Shown: positions 55,942-64,000 of the stretch, piece after piece
How the letters are laid out: every line of letters starts with the position of its first letter
Numbering within the stretch: position 1 is the stretch's first letter
Assembly (NCBI RefSeq): GCF_021729145.1
Contig: NZ_JAJSLW010000007.1
Span: forward strand, 199,067 to 263,066
Reading direction: 5' to 3'
DNA from: Membranihabitans maritimus
GTDB lineage: Bacteria > Bacteroidota > Bacteroidia > Chitinophagales > Saprospiraceae
Length of the DNA stretch: 64,000 bases
Program-made: the position numbers and the translations under genes
Notes under the pieces: generated by a model
The model's input: only the letters and a program-made list of their open reading frames with translations
The model's database searches: none
What the model was told of the DNA's origin: nothing

Positions 55942-56727
55942 ATGAAAGAAAAATTAACCGTAATAAAAATAGGTGGGGCTCTCCTGGAATCTGAAAGTAC
56001 CTTACAGGACCTTTCGAATTTGATAAAAAAGATCGCAGGAAATAAAATTGTCGTGCACGGGGGCGGGAAAAAAGCTACGGAAATAAGTGAAAGGTTGGGC
56101 CTGGAAATTAAACTTTTTGAAGGAAGAAGAATTACTGACCGTGAGACTCTTGACGTCGCCACTATGGTATATGCCGGGTTATACAATAAACAATTGGTAG
56201 CTCAGTTTCAAAAAAATGATATCAAAAGCCTGGGATTGAGTGGTGCCGACCTTAATTTGATAAAATCTAGAAAAAGGCCGGTGCGAGCTATTGATTATGG
56301 TTACGTAGGAGATATTGTCAATATCAATACTGATGCCATTCAGGATTTACTCAACCTGGATGTAGTACCGGTCTTCTGCGCCATCACTCACGATAATGAT
56401 GGTCAATTACTTAATACCAATGCTGATACTATTGCCACTTTATTGTCAACCCACCTCACGGATTATTACGATGTAGATCTCTTTTACTGTATGGACAAAC
56501 CAGGTGTCATGGATGACCCCGATGATGAAACTTCTCTTATTAGTGAAGTTAATTACAAGCTTTATAAAACTCTAAAAATGGAGGAAAAAATCAAGCTTGG
56601 CCTTATTCCGAAAATGGATAATGCGTTTTACGCTCTCGTCAATGACGTCGAAAATGTATGGATCTCCAACCTGGAAGGACTTCTTTCCTATCCTGATATA
56701 AAAGGCAGCAAAATATGTCAGCACTAG
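55942..56727 (+). CDS. argB: N-acetylglutamate kinase family protein
   Basis: 261 residues from ATG 55942 (MKEKLTVIKIGG); the frame is open 99 bp further upstream, but those residues overlap argF' and do not fit the family. Signatures are IKIGGALLE, VVHGGGKKATE and the C-terminal IPKMDNAFYAL (usually PKM-type). It phosphorylates N-acylglutamate. It overlaps argE by 13 bp. Confidence 0.94.
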   Translation: MKEKLTVIKIGGALLESESTLQDLSNLIKKIAGNKIVVHGGGKKATEISERLGLEIKLFEGRRITDRETLDVATMVYAGLYNKQLVAQFQKNDIKSLGLSGADLNLIKSRKRPVRAIDYGYVGDIVNINTDAIQDLLNLDVVPVFCAITHDNDGQLLNTNADTIATLLSTHLTDYYDVDLFYCMDKPGVMDDPDDETSLISEVNYKLYKTLKMEEKIKLGLIPKMDNAFYALVNDVENVWISNLEGLLSYPDIKGSKICQH

Positions 56728-57779
56728 ATGTAGCGATTGAGTTGTTAAGCCGATTGATCAAAACCCCTTCGTTTAGCAGGGAAGAAAATCAAACTGCTGA
56801 TATAATCCATCAACATTTGGTAGATACAGGATCAAATCCCTACCGAATTAAAAACAATGTGATCGCAAAAAATACTTACTGGGACGACGAACTTCCAATA
56901 TTATTATTGAATTCACATCACGATACGGTCAAACCTGCCAAAAGTTACACAAATGATCCCTTTTCTCCGGAAATTAAGGATGGAAAACTGTTTGGTTTGG
57001 GCTCCAATGATGCTGGAGGGGCACTTGTTTCGCTAATACAGACATTTAATCGCTTCTGTGACTACGATAACCTTCCATTTAATCTTCTATTAATTGCTTC
57101 TGCGGAAGAAGAAATTTCAGGCGTCAATGGAATTGCCCTCGCACTTGAATCCTTTCCGGAGATAATGGGAGGAATAGTTGGGGAACCAACGCTGATGGAA
57201 GCAGCTGTAGCGGAAAGGGGCCTAATGGTAGTCGATGGGATGTCAAAAGGTAAATCTGGACATGCTGCCCGCCAGGAAGGTATCAATGCTATCTACAAAG
57301 GAATCGAGGCGATTGAAGAAATAAAAAATATATTATTTGATCGCAAATCGCAATATCTGCCGGATACTCAGGCCGTTGTTACGCAAATAAATGCAGGTAG
57401 CCAACACAATGTAGTACCGGACCAATGTACTTTTGTAATTGACGTCAGGGTAAACGAATTGTATAGTAACCGTGAGGTTTTTGCTATCCTTGAGAAAAAT
57501 TGTTCTGCCGAACTCAAAGCTCGTTCCTTCAGGCTCAATCCTTCTCGCCTTCCAAAAGAACACGTTTTATTCCGAACTATCCAACATTTACAAATTCCCA
57601 CCTACGGCTCTCCCACCTTAAGCGACCAGGCGTTAATGCCCTTCCCTACCCTGAAAATGGGACCGGGAGATTCCGCACGTTCGCATACGGCAGATGAGTT
57701 TATTTTTGTACAGGAAATTGAAGAAGGTATCCATAGATATCAGGCCCTTATTAATGAATTAATAAAAACAGTTTCATGA
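56715..57779 (+). CDS. argE: N-acylcitrulline/N-acylornithine deacylase (M20 family)
   Basis: 354 residues with the M20 zinc ligands in NSHHDTVKPAKSYT, LFGLGSNDAGGALV, SAEEEISG and a late GPGDSARSHTADEF. In Bacteroidota with ArgF' this enzyme would deacylate N-acylcitrulline (after carbamoylation) rather than N-acetylornithine. It overlaps argB (13 bp) and argH (4 bp), consistent with translational coupling. Confidence 0.9.
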   Translation: MSALDVAIELLSRLIKTPSFSREENQTADIIHQHLVDTGSNPYRIKNNVIAKNTYWDDELPILLLNSHHDTVKPAKSYTNDPFSPEIKDGKLFGLGSNDAGGALVSLIQTFNRFCDYDNLPFNLLLIASAEEEISGVNGIALALESFPEIMGGIVGEPTLMEAAVAERGLMVVDGMSKGKSGHAARQEGINAIYKGIEAIEEIKNILFDRKSQYLPDTQAVVTQINAGSQHNVVPDQCTFVIDVRVNELYSNREVFAILEKNCSAELKARSFRLNPSRLPKEHVLFRTIQHLQIPTYGSPTLSDQALMPFPTLKMGPGDSARSHTADEFIFVQEIEEGIHRYQALINELIKTVS

Positions 57780-59119
57780 GCAAACTATGGTCGAAAGATA
57801 ATTCCATCAACAAAGAAATCGAAAAATTTACAATAGGTAAAGATGCCGAAATCGACGTTTATCTAGCTGAATATGATATTCAGGGAAGCATAGCCCATTC
57901 TATAATGTTGTATGAGTGTGAAATTATTTCAAAAAAAGATTTACAGGAAATTCTCCAGGGTCTCTTCGAGATTTATACCGATGTCAAAGCAGGGAATTTT
58001 TCGATCCAACCGGGAATAGAAGATGTCCACTCGCAAGTAGAAATATTACTGACTGAAAAAATTGGAGACGCAGGAAAACGAATGCACACAGCCCGTAGCA
58101 GAAATGACCAGGTTCTGGTGGATTTAAAAATGTACTACCGTCAATGGTTACTGGAAATAGCCGATAAAACGGAGGTCTTAATTCGTCAATTAGTAGAAGC
58201 ATCTGAAAAATACAAGAATATTTTAATGCCGGGCTATACCCACATGCAAGTCGCCATGCCATCATCTTTTGGGCTGTGGCTCGGGGGATACGCCGAAACC
58301 CTGATTCAGGATTACGCCCAAATTAGGAATGTCCTGGAAGTTATCAATTACAATCCCCTGGGGTCTGCGGCAGGTTATGGATCTTCTTTCCCCATCAACC
58401 GGAAAAGGACTTCAGAACTTTTGCAATTCAAAGACTTGGAGTACAATTCTATCAGTGCTTCCATGAACCGTGGAAAAACTGAATATTTAATAGCCACTGC
58501 TCTATCCTCAGCATCTATTTCCCTTGGGAAGTTTTGCATGGATATCTGCCTGTACAACTCCCAAAATTTCGGTTTCCTTACCCTACCCGATGAATATACA
58601 ACAGGGTCCAGTATAATGCCACACAAAAAAAATCCGGACGTTTTTGAACTATTGCGCGCTAAATTCAACAACCTGACTGCACTGCCAGCTGAAATAGCTA
58701 CCGTCTTACAAAATTTACCAACAGGGTATCACCGGGATTATCAATTGTTAAAAGAGGTGATCTTTCCAAAACTATCCACTTTTGAATCCTGCATTAATAT
58801 TCTAACTTTCGTTATTGACAAAATCGAAGTTAAAGACGAATTAATGAAAAGCCCCGTCTATTCACAAGCTTTTTCAGTAGAAATGATCAAGGAAAAAGTA
58901 GATAAAGGAATGCCTTTTAGGGATGCATATTTAGCGGTCAAAAAGGAATTGGAACAAGGAATGGAAACGCAACCCGAATTAAACCACACGCATGAAGGAA
59001 GTATCGGAAACCTGCAAAATGACAACATTATCGCCAAGCTGGAAGATGTGAAGTTAAGGTTTACGGAATATGATTTTTCTCAAGTAGAAAAGAACCTAAA
59101 AGGGTACAAGATAGGGTAA
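57776..59119 (+). CDS. argH: Argininosuccinate lyase
   Basis: 447 residues of the fumarase/aspartase superfamily. The signature GSSIMPHKKNPD (~278-289), the HTARSRNDQVLVDLKMY segment and the GYTHMQVAMPSSFG motif are intact. It splits argininosuccinate to arginine and fumarate and is the last gene of the operon. Confidence 0.96.
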   Translation: MSKLWSKDNSINKEIEKFTIGKDAEIDVYLAEYDIQGSIAHSIMLYECEIISKKDLQEILQGLFEIYTDVKAGNFSIQPGIEDVHSQVEILLTEKIGDAGKRMHTARSRNDQVLVDLKMYYRQWLLEIADKTEVLIRQLVEASEKYKNILMPGYTHMQVAMPSSFGLWLGGYAETLIQDYAQIRNVLEVINYNPLGSAAGYGSSFPINRKRTSELLQFKDLEYNSISASMNRGKTEYLIATALSSASISLGKFCMDICLYNSQNFGFLTLPDEYTTGSSIMPHKKNPDVFELLRAKFNNLTALPAEIATVLQNLPTGYHRDYQLLKEVIFPKLSTFESCINILTFVIDKIEVKDELMKSPVYSQAFSVEMIKEKVDKGMPFRDAYLAVKKELEQGMETQPELNHTHEGSIGNLQNDNIIAKLEDVKLRFTEYDFSQVEKNLKGYKIG

Positions 59120-59354
59120 CCTGCGGAGAAAAAGGAAAGAGGGAGCTCTCTCAGCTAAATGCAATTTTCTTTTCAATCCAAATATCTATCCAAACCCTGC
59201 GCCCCTTATAGTATACGATAAATATTTAAGGTGTTTTTCTGTAACTTTCTAGTTCTAAATGCCACAGGCAAATAAAAGCTGAATATTCAGGTTTAAAGCA
59301 AATAAATCTCCATCTTTACCAGTTTGCTCATCTATCTATTATCAGTCCATTCTT
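59120..59354. other. Gap downstream of the arginine operon
   Basis: GAGGGAGCTCTCTC lies ~30 bp after argH and is a compact near-palindrome; without a loop or T tract it is a poor terminator. Nothing else stands out before the HTH relic. Confidence 0.35.
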
Positions 59355-59690
59355 CTATATCAATACAATACCTTCACTCAGATGCAGTTCTGTCTTCAGA
59401 CGACTTTTGGTCCTATAGACGTCATTCTGACATATCCCCAACATCCTTGCCGTTTCCCCAGCTGTCAAATGCCTTCTGGTAAGAGCCATAAACCGTATTT
59501 TAGCAGGACTCAATTCAGGAAATTTTTTCTATGCCTTGATAGATAAACCCGAATAAACATTTTCAAATAGTCTTCTAAATTTCTCCCAATCCTCTTTCGA
59601 AAAAATTGTTCTTTCGGACAAAGCCTCTTTTAATATATTGTCTTTAATAACGTCGGAAAGATAGTGTGGAAAGGCATCGCATAGGATGTA
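59355..59690 (-). pseudogene. Relic of a LuxR-like HTH regulator
   Basis: A minus-strand frame is open from about 59690, reads DAFPHYLSDVI ... WEKFRRLFENVYSGLSIKA, meets TAG at 59529-59531, and continues in the same phase as KKFPELSPAKIRFMALTRRH ... ETARMLGICQNDVYRTKSRL to TAG 59355-59357. The second part is the C-terminal HTH of Bacteroidota TPR/sensor regulators (...FPELSPxEIRFxALxR...). Only this end remains; the N-terminal sensor is gone. It is clearly a pseudogene. Confidence 0.7.
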
Positions 59691-59829
59691 TCAGAAATTG
59701 AACTGGAGCAACAAGATGACGGCTTATATATTATTCAGGTTGTTAATCAGAAAAATTAAGAGCTATAAAAGAATTCTAGTGATTAGGAAGTAAAGATGTG
59801 GAAAGTTGAGGTTTTTGGGTAATATCGTA

Positions 59830-60168
59830 TCATTCCTCCGGTTTAATTATTTCGGTTTCCTGCCCAAAAAAATTGGCAAATTCTACCATGTGGTTAGCTA
59901 ATTTTGAATTGTTCGTGGCTCTATGGTAAGAATCAGCCATAGTTCGCAAAGTCTGGAATACAAATTTATCCATTTCATCGACGCGAAGATCTTTGGTCCA
60001 AAGATCCATTTTCATGGTCTCTTCACTCTCTGTATCAAAAAGGGAAAGAAAAATACTTTTCACTTCTTTGAAATTCTTTTCCGGACTGTCTTCAGCTCTC
60101 CATTCAATCTTTTGGGGTACGCGGTCTTCTCCCAATTCTACTACAATATCTATTTTCGATTTTTTCAT
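59830..60168 (-). CDS. gldC: Gliding motility protein GldC
   Basis: 112 residues, a small cytoplasmic protein. The GldC pattern is IDIVVELGEDRVPQKIEW at the N-terminus, followed by LFDTESEETMKMDLWTKDLR and a C-terminal YHRATNNSKLANHM. GldC was found as a gliding motility factor in Flavobacterium and often occurs in Bacteroidota that do not glide, so it does not prove motility. An exact TATATTTG box lies at 60209-60202, inside the end of the upstream TraB gene. Confidence 0.82.
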   Translation of the reverse strand: MKKSKIDIVVELGEDRVPQKIEWRAEDSPEKNFKEVKSIFLSLFDTESEETMKMDLWTKDLRVDEMDKFVFQTLRTMADSYHRATNNSKLANHMVEFANFFGQETEIIKPEE

Positions 60169-60198
60169 ACTCAGTAAATTCTATTTTATTGACTAATT

Positions 60199-60990
60199 CT
60201 ACAAATATACTGGCTGAACATTAAAACCACCGTGTTTTAGTAGTCGTAAAACTCCGCTATAACCAAATAAATGGGCAGCACCTACACCGACAAAAGCTTC
60301 TGTATTTTCCAACTCATGTAATAATAAGCTGGCCATATTATCATTTCTGCGATATAATAGCATTTTCCGCAATTTCCCCAATTGCTTCTTGGAACACTGA
60401 TACAACTTACGTGTATCCTTATTTTCATAATACCGCATCAAATTCAGCATTTGCCTTTTGGCTTTTGCAGGATGGGCTGCTAATTTGGATAGCGCTTTTA
60501 ATTGCAATTCCATAGGAATCTTATTAAAAATTTGAATTTGTTGATCTGCACTCTCCAAATATCGAAGATCTTTATTTTTTTCCTTAGCAAAGTTATAAAG
60601 AACTTGATCTAAAATAAAATCCGAGTTAGATTCCACTACTGAAGTCAACAGGAAATTAGTAATGATCATGGGATAAAATTGCTTCAAACCTTCAATATCA
60701 ATTTTGAAGGATTTCAACAATATTTCTCGGATCTTGCGGTACTTTTCTCTTTTAAAGTAGTCTTCAACAGTCTTGTTTTTCGGTAACACCTGACTATTGT
60801 ACACTGCCGACATATTGCCGCTATCCAGATCAAGTTCTGAATAATATACATTTTGTTCCAGAATCTTAGACTTCAAATATTCAAGATCCCTAAAGGCCAC
60901 CTCATTACGCACGTGCATAGTACCAAAAAGATAGGAAACCCTGCCCTGCCCGGATTCAACTTTCCATAATAGGGAATTATTCAAAGTCAA
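60199..60990 (-). CDS. TraB/GumN family protein
   Basis: 263 residues. It has the two motifs of the TraB/PrgY/GumN fold: SYLFGTMHVRNEVAF (GTxH, ~residue 19) and EAFVGVGAAHLFGYSGVLRLL (GxxH, ~240), and ends with ...VQPVYL. Relatives include metalloprotease-like TIKI proteins. No signal peptide is present. The start is a TTG at 60990, since a stop codon lies six bases upstream in frame and no ATG is available nearby. It is 16 bp after the Lrp gene, so likely in one transcript. Confidence 0.8.
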   Translation of the reverse strand: MTLNNSLLWKVESGQGRVSYLFGTMHVRNEVAFRDLEYLKSKILEQNVYYSELDLDSGNMSAVYNSQVLPKNKTVEDYFKREKYRKIREILLKSFKIDIEGLKQFYPMIITNFLLTSVVESNSDFILDQVLYNFAKEKNKDLRYLESADQQIQIFNKIPMELQLKALSKLAAHPAKAKRQMLNLMRYYENKDTRKLYQCSKKQLGKLRKMLLYRRNDNMASLLLHELENTEAFVGVGAAHLFGYSGVLRLLKHGGFNVQPVYL

Positions 60991-61006
60991 TACCTAATTT
61001 ATATCT

Positions 61007-61489
61007 TTAGTTTGATCCGTAATCAAACGGCAGTACTTTAGAATCTTTTACCTGAGAAAGAGTCATAAGCGTTTTAAGGCGCTCTATTTCATCAATTTTA
61101 GATAATGTTCTGAACAACAATTCTTCATAGCTTGGAATATCTTTACAAACTATTTTCATCAATGCATCAGCCTCACCGGTAATGATATAACATTCTACGA
61201 CCTCGTCAATGCTTTTGATCTTTTTCAAAAAATTATCCAATGCATTCTCTTTGTGCCATGCTATATCAACAAGTAGATACGTTTGCACACTCAATCCAAT
61301 TGAAGAATTGTTTACTTTTGCATGATAACTGGAAAGAACGTTTTGGTTTTCCAATTTTTTCACCCTTTCCAAGGTTGGAGCTGGTGACAGACCAATTCTT
61401 TTTGACAAGTCAAGATTTGTTATCTTGCAGTTTTCCTGTAAAATTTTAATGATTTTTTTGTCTATTGCATCCAATTTAACTTCAGACAT
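61007..61489 (-). CDS. Lrp/AsnC-family transcriptional regulator
   Basis: 160 residues. The N-terminal HTH (LDAIDKKIIKILQENCKITN, LSKRIGLSPAPTLERVKKLE) is followed by the RAM/AsnC ligand domain (VECYIITGEADALMKIVCKD). Lrp-type regulators sense amino acids. The glutamate dehydrogenase gene lies 273 bp upstream in the same direction, and TraB and gldC follow. A TATCTTTG box and an inverted repeat precede it. Confidence 0.92.
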   Translation of the reverse strand: MSEVKLDAIDKKIIKILQENCKITNLDLSKRIGLSPAPTLERVKKLENQNVLSSYHAKVNNSSIGLSVQTYLLVDIAWHKENALDNFLKKIKSIDEVVECYIITGEADALMKIVCKDIPSYEELLFRTLSKIDEIERLKTLMTLSQVKDSKVLPFDYGSN

Positions 61490-61530
61490 ATCTTCGATTT
61501 TAATGATTAAAAGCTATTCAATTTCGAAAG

Positions 61531-61608
61531 CAAAGATAGAATAATATTTAGTATATGTAAAATTTCAAGAATAATATATTGTTAAAACAATGTTTAAATT
61601 TTAACAAT
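61531..61608 (-). promoter_or_regulatory. Lrp gene promoter region with inverted repeat
   Basis: CAAAGATA (61531-61538) is TATCTTTG on the minus strand, an exact -7 box 41 bp before the ATG. Upstream, ATTGTTAAAA (61578-61587) and TTTTAACAAT (61599-61608) form a perfect 10-bp inverted repeat with an 11-base loop. TGTTTAAA and TGTTTACA motifs are scattered around it. The layout fits autoregulation by the Lrp protein. Confidence 0.45.
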
Positions 61609-61762
61609 CATCAATAAAAATGTTTACAATTTGTTATTAATCACCATTCTATATATGTTAAGCCAACAATAGGAAACAAATAATGATTGGATTTTTACCA
61701 TATTAAGGAAAGGATAGAAAAATACTCCAACAAAATAAATGTACGGACATTTAAATTCCACA

Positions 61763-63181
61763 TCACGGGAAAACACCCAATTGGGTATAGTCCATGGCTA
61801 CCTTTTTTATGGCTACGGCAAAAGCTGCTGTTCTTAAATCCGGAATATTCTGTTTTTTCATTTGGGTCCTTATTTGAGTGTAGGCATTGACCATTGTTTC
61901 TTCCAGTCCCGAGCGCACCAGATCAATCTCATCGCCTCCTCTTGTCAGAACAGATTTTTCTCGTTCAGACACTTTTTTACCTGTCATCCTTTCCACTAAT
62001 TCAACGAGGTTCTGGTATGTTTCCTGATTAAAGCGTTTGTCTAATCTTCCAAAACGAACGTGGTCCAAATTTTTCAACCACTCAAAATAAGAAACGGTAA
62101 CCCCTCCAGCATTCGCATAAAAATCAGGAATTATAACAATTCCTTTATCAAGAATGATCTGTTCTGCATCTGAGGTCACTGGTCCATTGGCTGCTTCTGC
62201 TATAACCTTTGCACGAACCTTATGGGCATTTTCTTCGTGAATTTGATTTTCCAGGGCAGCTGGTATAAGTACATCACAATCAATAAATAAAGCCTCTTTA
62301 CGTTCCTTCAATTCCTCAGAGCCCGGGAATCCCAGTATAGATCCTGTTTTAGCCCTGTGCCTCAACAACTTCTTGATATCAATACCGTCTTTTTTGTAAA
62401 TTGCTCCTTCATATTCTGCAACCGCAATAATTTTCATTCCGCCTTCTTCCTGACAAATAGACCCCGTATAGGAACCTACATTTCCCAAACCCTGGATAAC
62501 TACAGTTTTATCGTAGGTACCGGGTTCTACACCTATTTTTTTTGTCATTTCAGGATCATTTAATAGCTCCCGAATAGCATAATAAACACCCCTCCCAGTC
62601 GCTTCGGTCCTACCATTTATTCCGTTCAACTGCACAGGCTTTCCGGTCACACATGCAATAGCATTGATATCTTCTTCACAAAGCAATCGGTAAGTATCCA
62701 GAATCCACCCCATTTCACGCGGACCTGTACCATAATCAGGTGCAGGGACATCAATTCCCGGTCCGATAAAATTCTTTCTTATCAATTCGGTAGTATACCT
62801 CCTCGTTACTTTCTCCAACTGTGAAGGGGTATACTGCCGGGGACTAATTCTTACTCCACCTTTAGCCCCTCCGAAAGGGACGTCTACCAAAGCACATTTA
62901 TATGTCATAAGTGCAGCCAATGCCATCACTTCTTCCTGATTCACCTTGGAACTATAACGAATTCCACCCTTCGTGGGCAAGCGGTGATGGGAATGCTGAA
63001 CACGGTATGCCTCCAGCACTTCATACTTACTTCCTATTTTTACCGGGAACCGCATTTTGTAGACGGAATTACACGCTTTGATCTGATCGAGAATTCCCTG
63101 GTTGACTTTTGTGTATTCTGCAGCTTTATCAAAATGCCTGGATACACTCTCAAAAAAATTACGTTCAATCTCCTTGGCCAT
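61763..63181 (-). CDS. Glu/Leu/Phe/Val-type glutamate dehydrogenase
   Basis: 472 residues. The dinucleotide-binding motif is VVIQGLGNVGSYTG, and the catalytic region is MTYKCALVDVPFGGAKGGV (catalytic Lys) with APDYGTGPREMGW. It interconverts glutamate and 2-oxoglutarate with NAD(P)H. It starts inside the end of the ccmD-like gene (17-bp overlap), so it is transcribed behind the cytochrome genes. Confidence 0.93.
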   Translation of the reverse strand: MAKEIERNFFESVSRHFDKAAEYTKVNQGILDQIKACNSVYKMRFPVKIGSKYEVLEAYRVQHSHHRLPTKGGIRYSSKVNQEEVMALAALMTYKCALVDVPFGGAKGGVRISPRQYTPSQLEKVTRRYTTELIRKNFIGPGIDVPAPDYGTGPREMGWILDTYRLLCEEDINAIACVTGKPVQLNGINGRTEATGRGVYYAIRELLNDPEMTKKIGVEPGTYDKTVVIQGLGNVGSYTGSICQEEGGMKIIAVAEYEGAIYKKDGIDIKKLLRHRAKTGSILGFPGSEELKERKEALFIDCDVLIPAALENQIHEENAHKVRAKVIAEAANGPVTSDAEQIILDKGIVIIPDFYANAGGVTVSYFEWLKNLDHVRFGRLDKRFNQETYQNLVELVERMTGKKVSEREKSVLTRGGDEIDLVRSGLEETMVNAYTQIRTQMKKQNIPDLRTAAFAVAIKKVAMDYTQLGVFP

Positions 63182-63353
63182 GTTTCACCTTTTTTTCCAA
63201 TTTTTGAATTTTCTTATCCAGTGAGTATAGATAAAGAAATAATCCAATTAGTATTAATATAATAACAGCTACTACTACATACATTTTTCCCATGTTATGC
63301 ATAAAGTCACTAGCCATTACCATAGAAAATTGTTTTATTATATTATTAAACAT
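63165..63353 (-). CDS. CcmD-like small membrane protein
   Basis: 62 residues with one membrane helix (MYVVVAVIILILIGLFLYLY) and a charged C-terminal helix (LDKKIQKLEKKVKHG), the usual form of CcmD in Bacteroidota. CcmD is thought to release haem-loaded CcmE from CcmC. It lies 34 bp after ccmC and overlaps the dehydrogenase gene by 17 bp. Confidence 0.75.
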   Translation of the reverse strand: MFNNIIKQFSMVMASDFMHNMGKMYVVVAVIILILIGLFLYLYSLDKKIQKLEKKVKHGQGD

Positions 63354-63387
63354 TATGAGGTGAAATTTATAAATTATTATTTAATAA

Positions 63388-63999
63388 TCATGATTTAAGA
63401 GACAAAATTTTTACTGTTTTATACTTTGAGAGTATTTCTGACATCCACAGACCTACCAACGCCCACCCAATTACAGCCGGATAAAAGATCATTCTCATCG
63501 TGCTATCCAAATCTTCGCCTCCCAAGGCCGGATTCCCTCCACTACCGGGATGTAAACTTTCAGACATCCGAGGCAATATATACAACAAAGGAATAAGGGC
63601 TATAAAAGCAAAAATATTGAATATCGAAGATATTCGTGATTTTTTATAGGGGTCTTCCATTGAATTTCGAAGCAAAAAATAAGCTGAATATATCAACAAT
63701 GCAATAGCAGTTGTTATTTGTTTAATGTCCCAGGACCAGGCTTTTCCCCAGGTATATTCAGCCCAGATCATCCCGGTTGTAACGCCAAAGATTCCAAATA
63801 GGAACCCTACTTCGGTTAAGGCACTTGACCTGGAATCATCCAGAAGATTTTTACTCCTTAAATTCCGGATGGCAAACACGACAGCCCCGGTAAGTAAAAT
63901 CATCATGGAAAGCCATAGGCTGACATGGAAATAAGTATTTCTAATGGTTTCAATCAATATGGATCGATAGGGAAAATGTAAATTAGCTACCACACTCAA
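63388..63999 (-). CDS. ccmC: Cytochrome c assembly protein CcmC (N-terminus beyond window)
   Basis: The last ~203 codons are seen and the frame is open to the window edge; no real start lies inside. There are six or so membrane helices and the CcmC haem-handling motif WAEYTWGKAWSWDIKQITT. An FPYRSILIETIRNTYFHVSL segment precedes the first visible helix, as in Bacteroidota CcmC proteins with an extra N-terminal domain. It exports or presents haem for c-type cytochrome maturation. Confidence 0.88.
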   Translation of the reverse strand: MSVVANLHFPYRSILIETIRNTYFHVSLWLSMMILLTGAVVFAIRNLRSKNLLDDSRSSALTEVGFLFGIFGVTTGMIWAEYTWGKAWSWDIKQITTAIALLIYSAYFLLRNSMEDPYKKSRISSIFNIFAFIALIPLLYILPRMSESLHPGSGGNPALGGEDLDSTMRMIFYPAVIGWALVGLWMSEILSKYKTVKILSLKS

Positions 64000-64000
64000 A

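Noticed and set aside
1-64000. tRNA genes, rRNA, integrase, transposase, restriction or defence genes
   Set aside because: Looked for T-loop signatures, DDE/HUH or tyrosine recombinase motifs and known defence domains; none could be supported in this window.

Overview
This 64 kb window is AT-rich chromosomal DNA of a member of the phylum Bacteroidota. Three things point there: family-level markers (GldC gliding-motility protein, YtxJ bacillithiol-system protein, DUF4252 protein behind an ECF sigma/anti-sigma pair, very long thioester-less alpha-2-macroglobulin protein, Bacteroidota-type ArgF'); promoter elements of the TAnnTTTG type; and the lack of Shine-Dalgarno-like leaders. I cannot resolve the order from sequence alone; a Saprospirae- or Cytophagia-like marine or environmental heterotroph fits. 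No rRNA, tRNA, CRISPR array, insertion sequence, prophage or recognisable defence island was found.

Layout. 1-1259: end of a minus-strand membrane glycosyltransferase. 1260-1616: a predicted ~90-nt small RNA with an intrinsic terminator. 1617-6275: glycerol locus (glpD-glpK-glpF, with a divergent DeoR regulator). 7297-8862: TetR regulator and a ketopantoate-reductase-like gene, each preceded by the same palindromic operator. 8964-13102: an EreA/ChaN-fold secreted protein, MscS channel, AraC regulator and DUF1761 protein. 13103-14201: non-coding, with a minus-strand structured element ending in an intrinsic terminator. 14202-19384: M14 peptidase, TlpA-like lipoprotein, 16-bp tandem repeats and pirin. 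19763-21205: a decaying locus. 21601-26652: ABC-2 transporter, LptF/G permease, and an ECF sigma/anti-sigma/DUF4252 operon. 26978-28915: enoyl-CoA hydratase and short-chain dehydrogenase. 29039-39523: small lipoprotein plus YtxJ, dicarboxylate symporter, CorA, LolC/E-like permease, tyrS, orphan TRAP binding protein, lactonase, toxin-antitoxin relics and a Tat-exported oxidoreductase. 40576-46404: the giant A2M protein. 46800-50510: FAD oxidoreductase, DUF983, biotin carboxylase and sirtuin. 50959-59119: arginine biosynthesis operon GNAT-argG-argC-argD-argF'-argB-argE-argH. 59355-63999: HTH regulator relic, gldC, TraB-family protein, Lrp regulator, glutamate dehydrogenase, CcmD-like protein and the C-terminal part of CcmC.

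How the genes work together. The glp genes import, phosphorylate and oxidise glycerol to dihydroxyacetone phosphate. The arg operon supplies nearly every step from glutamate to arginine; its carbamoyltransferase is the N-acyl-ornithine type used in Bacteroidota, so deacylation by ArgE follows, rather than precedes, carbamoylation. Most of the rest is housekeeping or envelope function.

I found no convincing new multi-gene system. The unusual items are small: two predicted small RNAs or structured transcripts, a two-copy ~200-bp interspersed repeat, a 16-bp tandem array that runs through the stop codon of pirin, paired operators, and several gene relics with single identifiable lesions.
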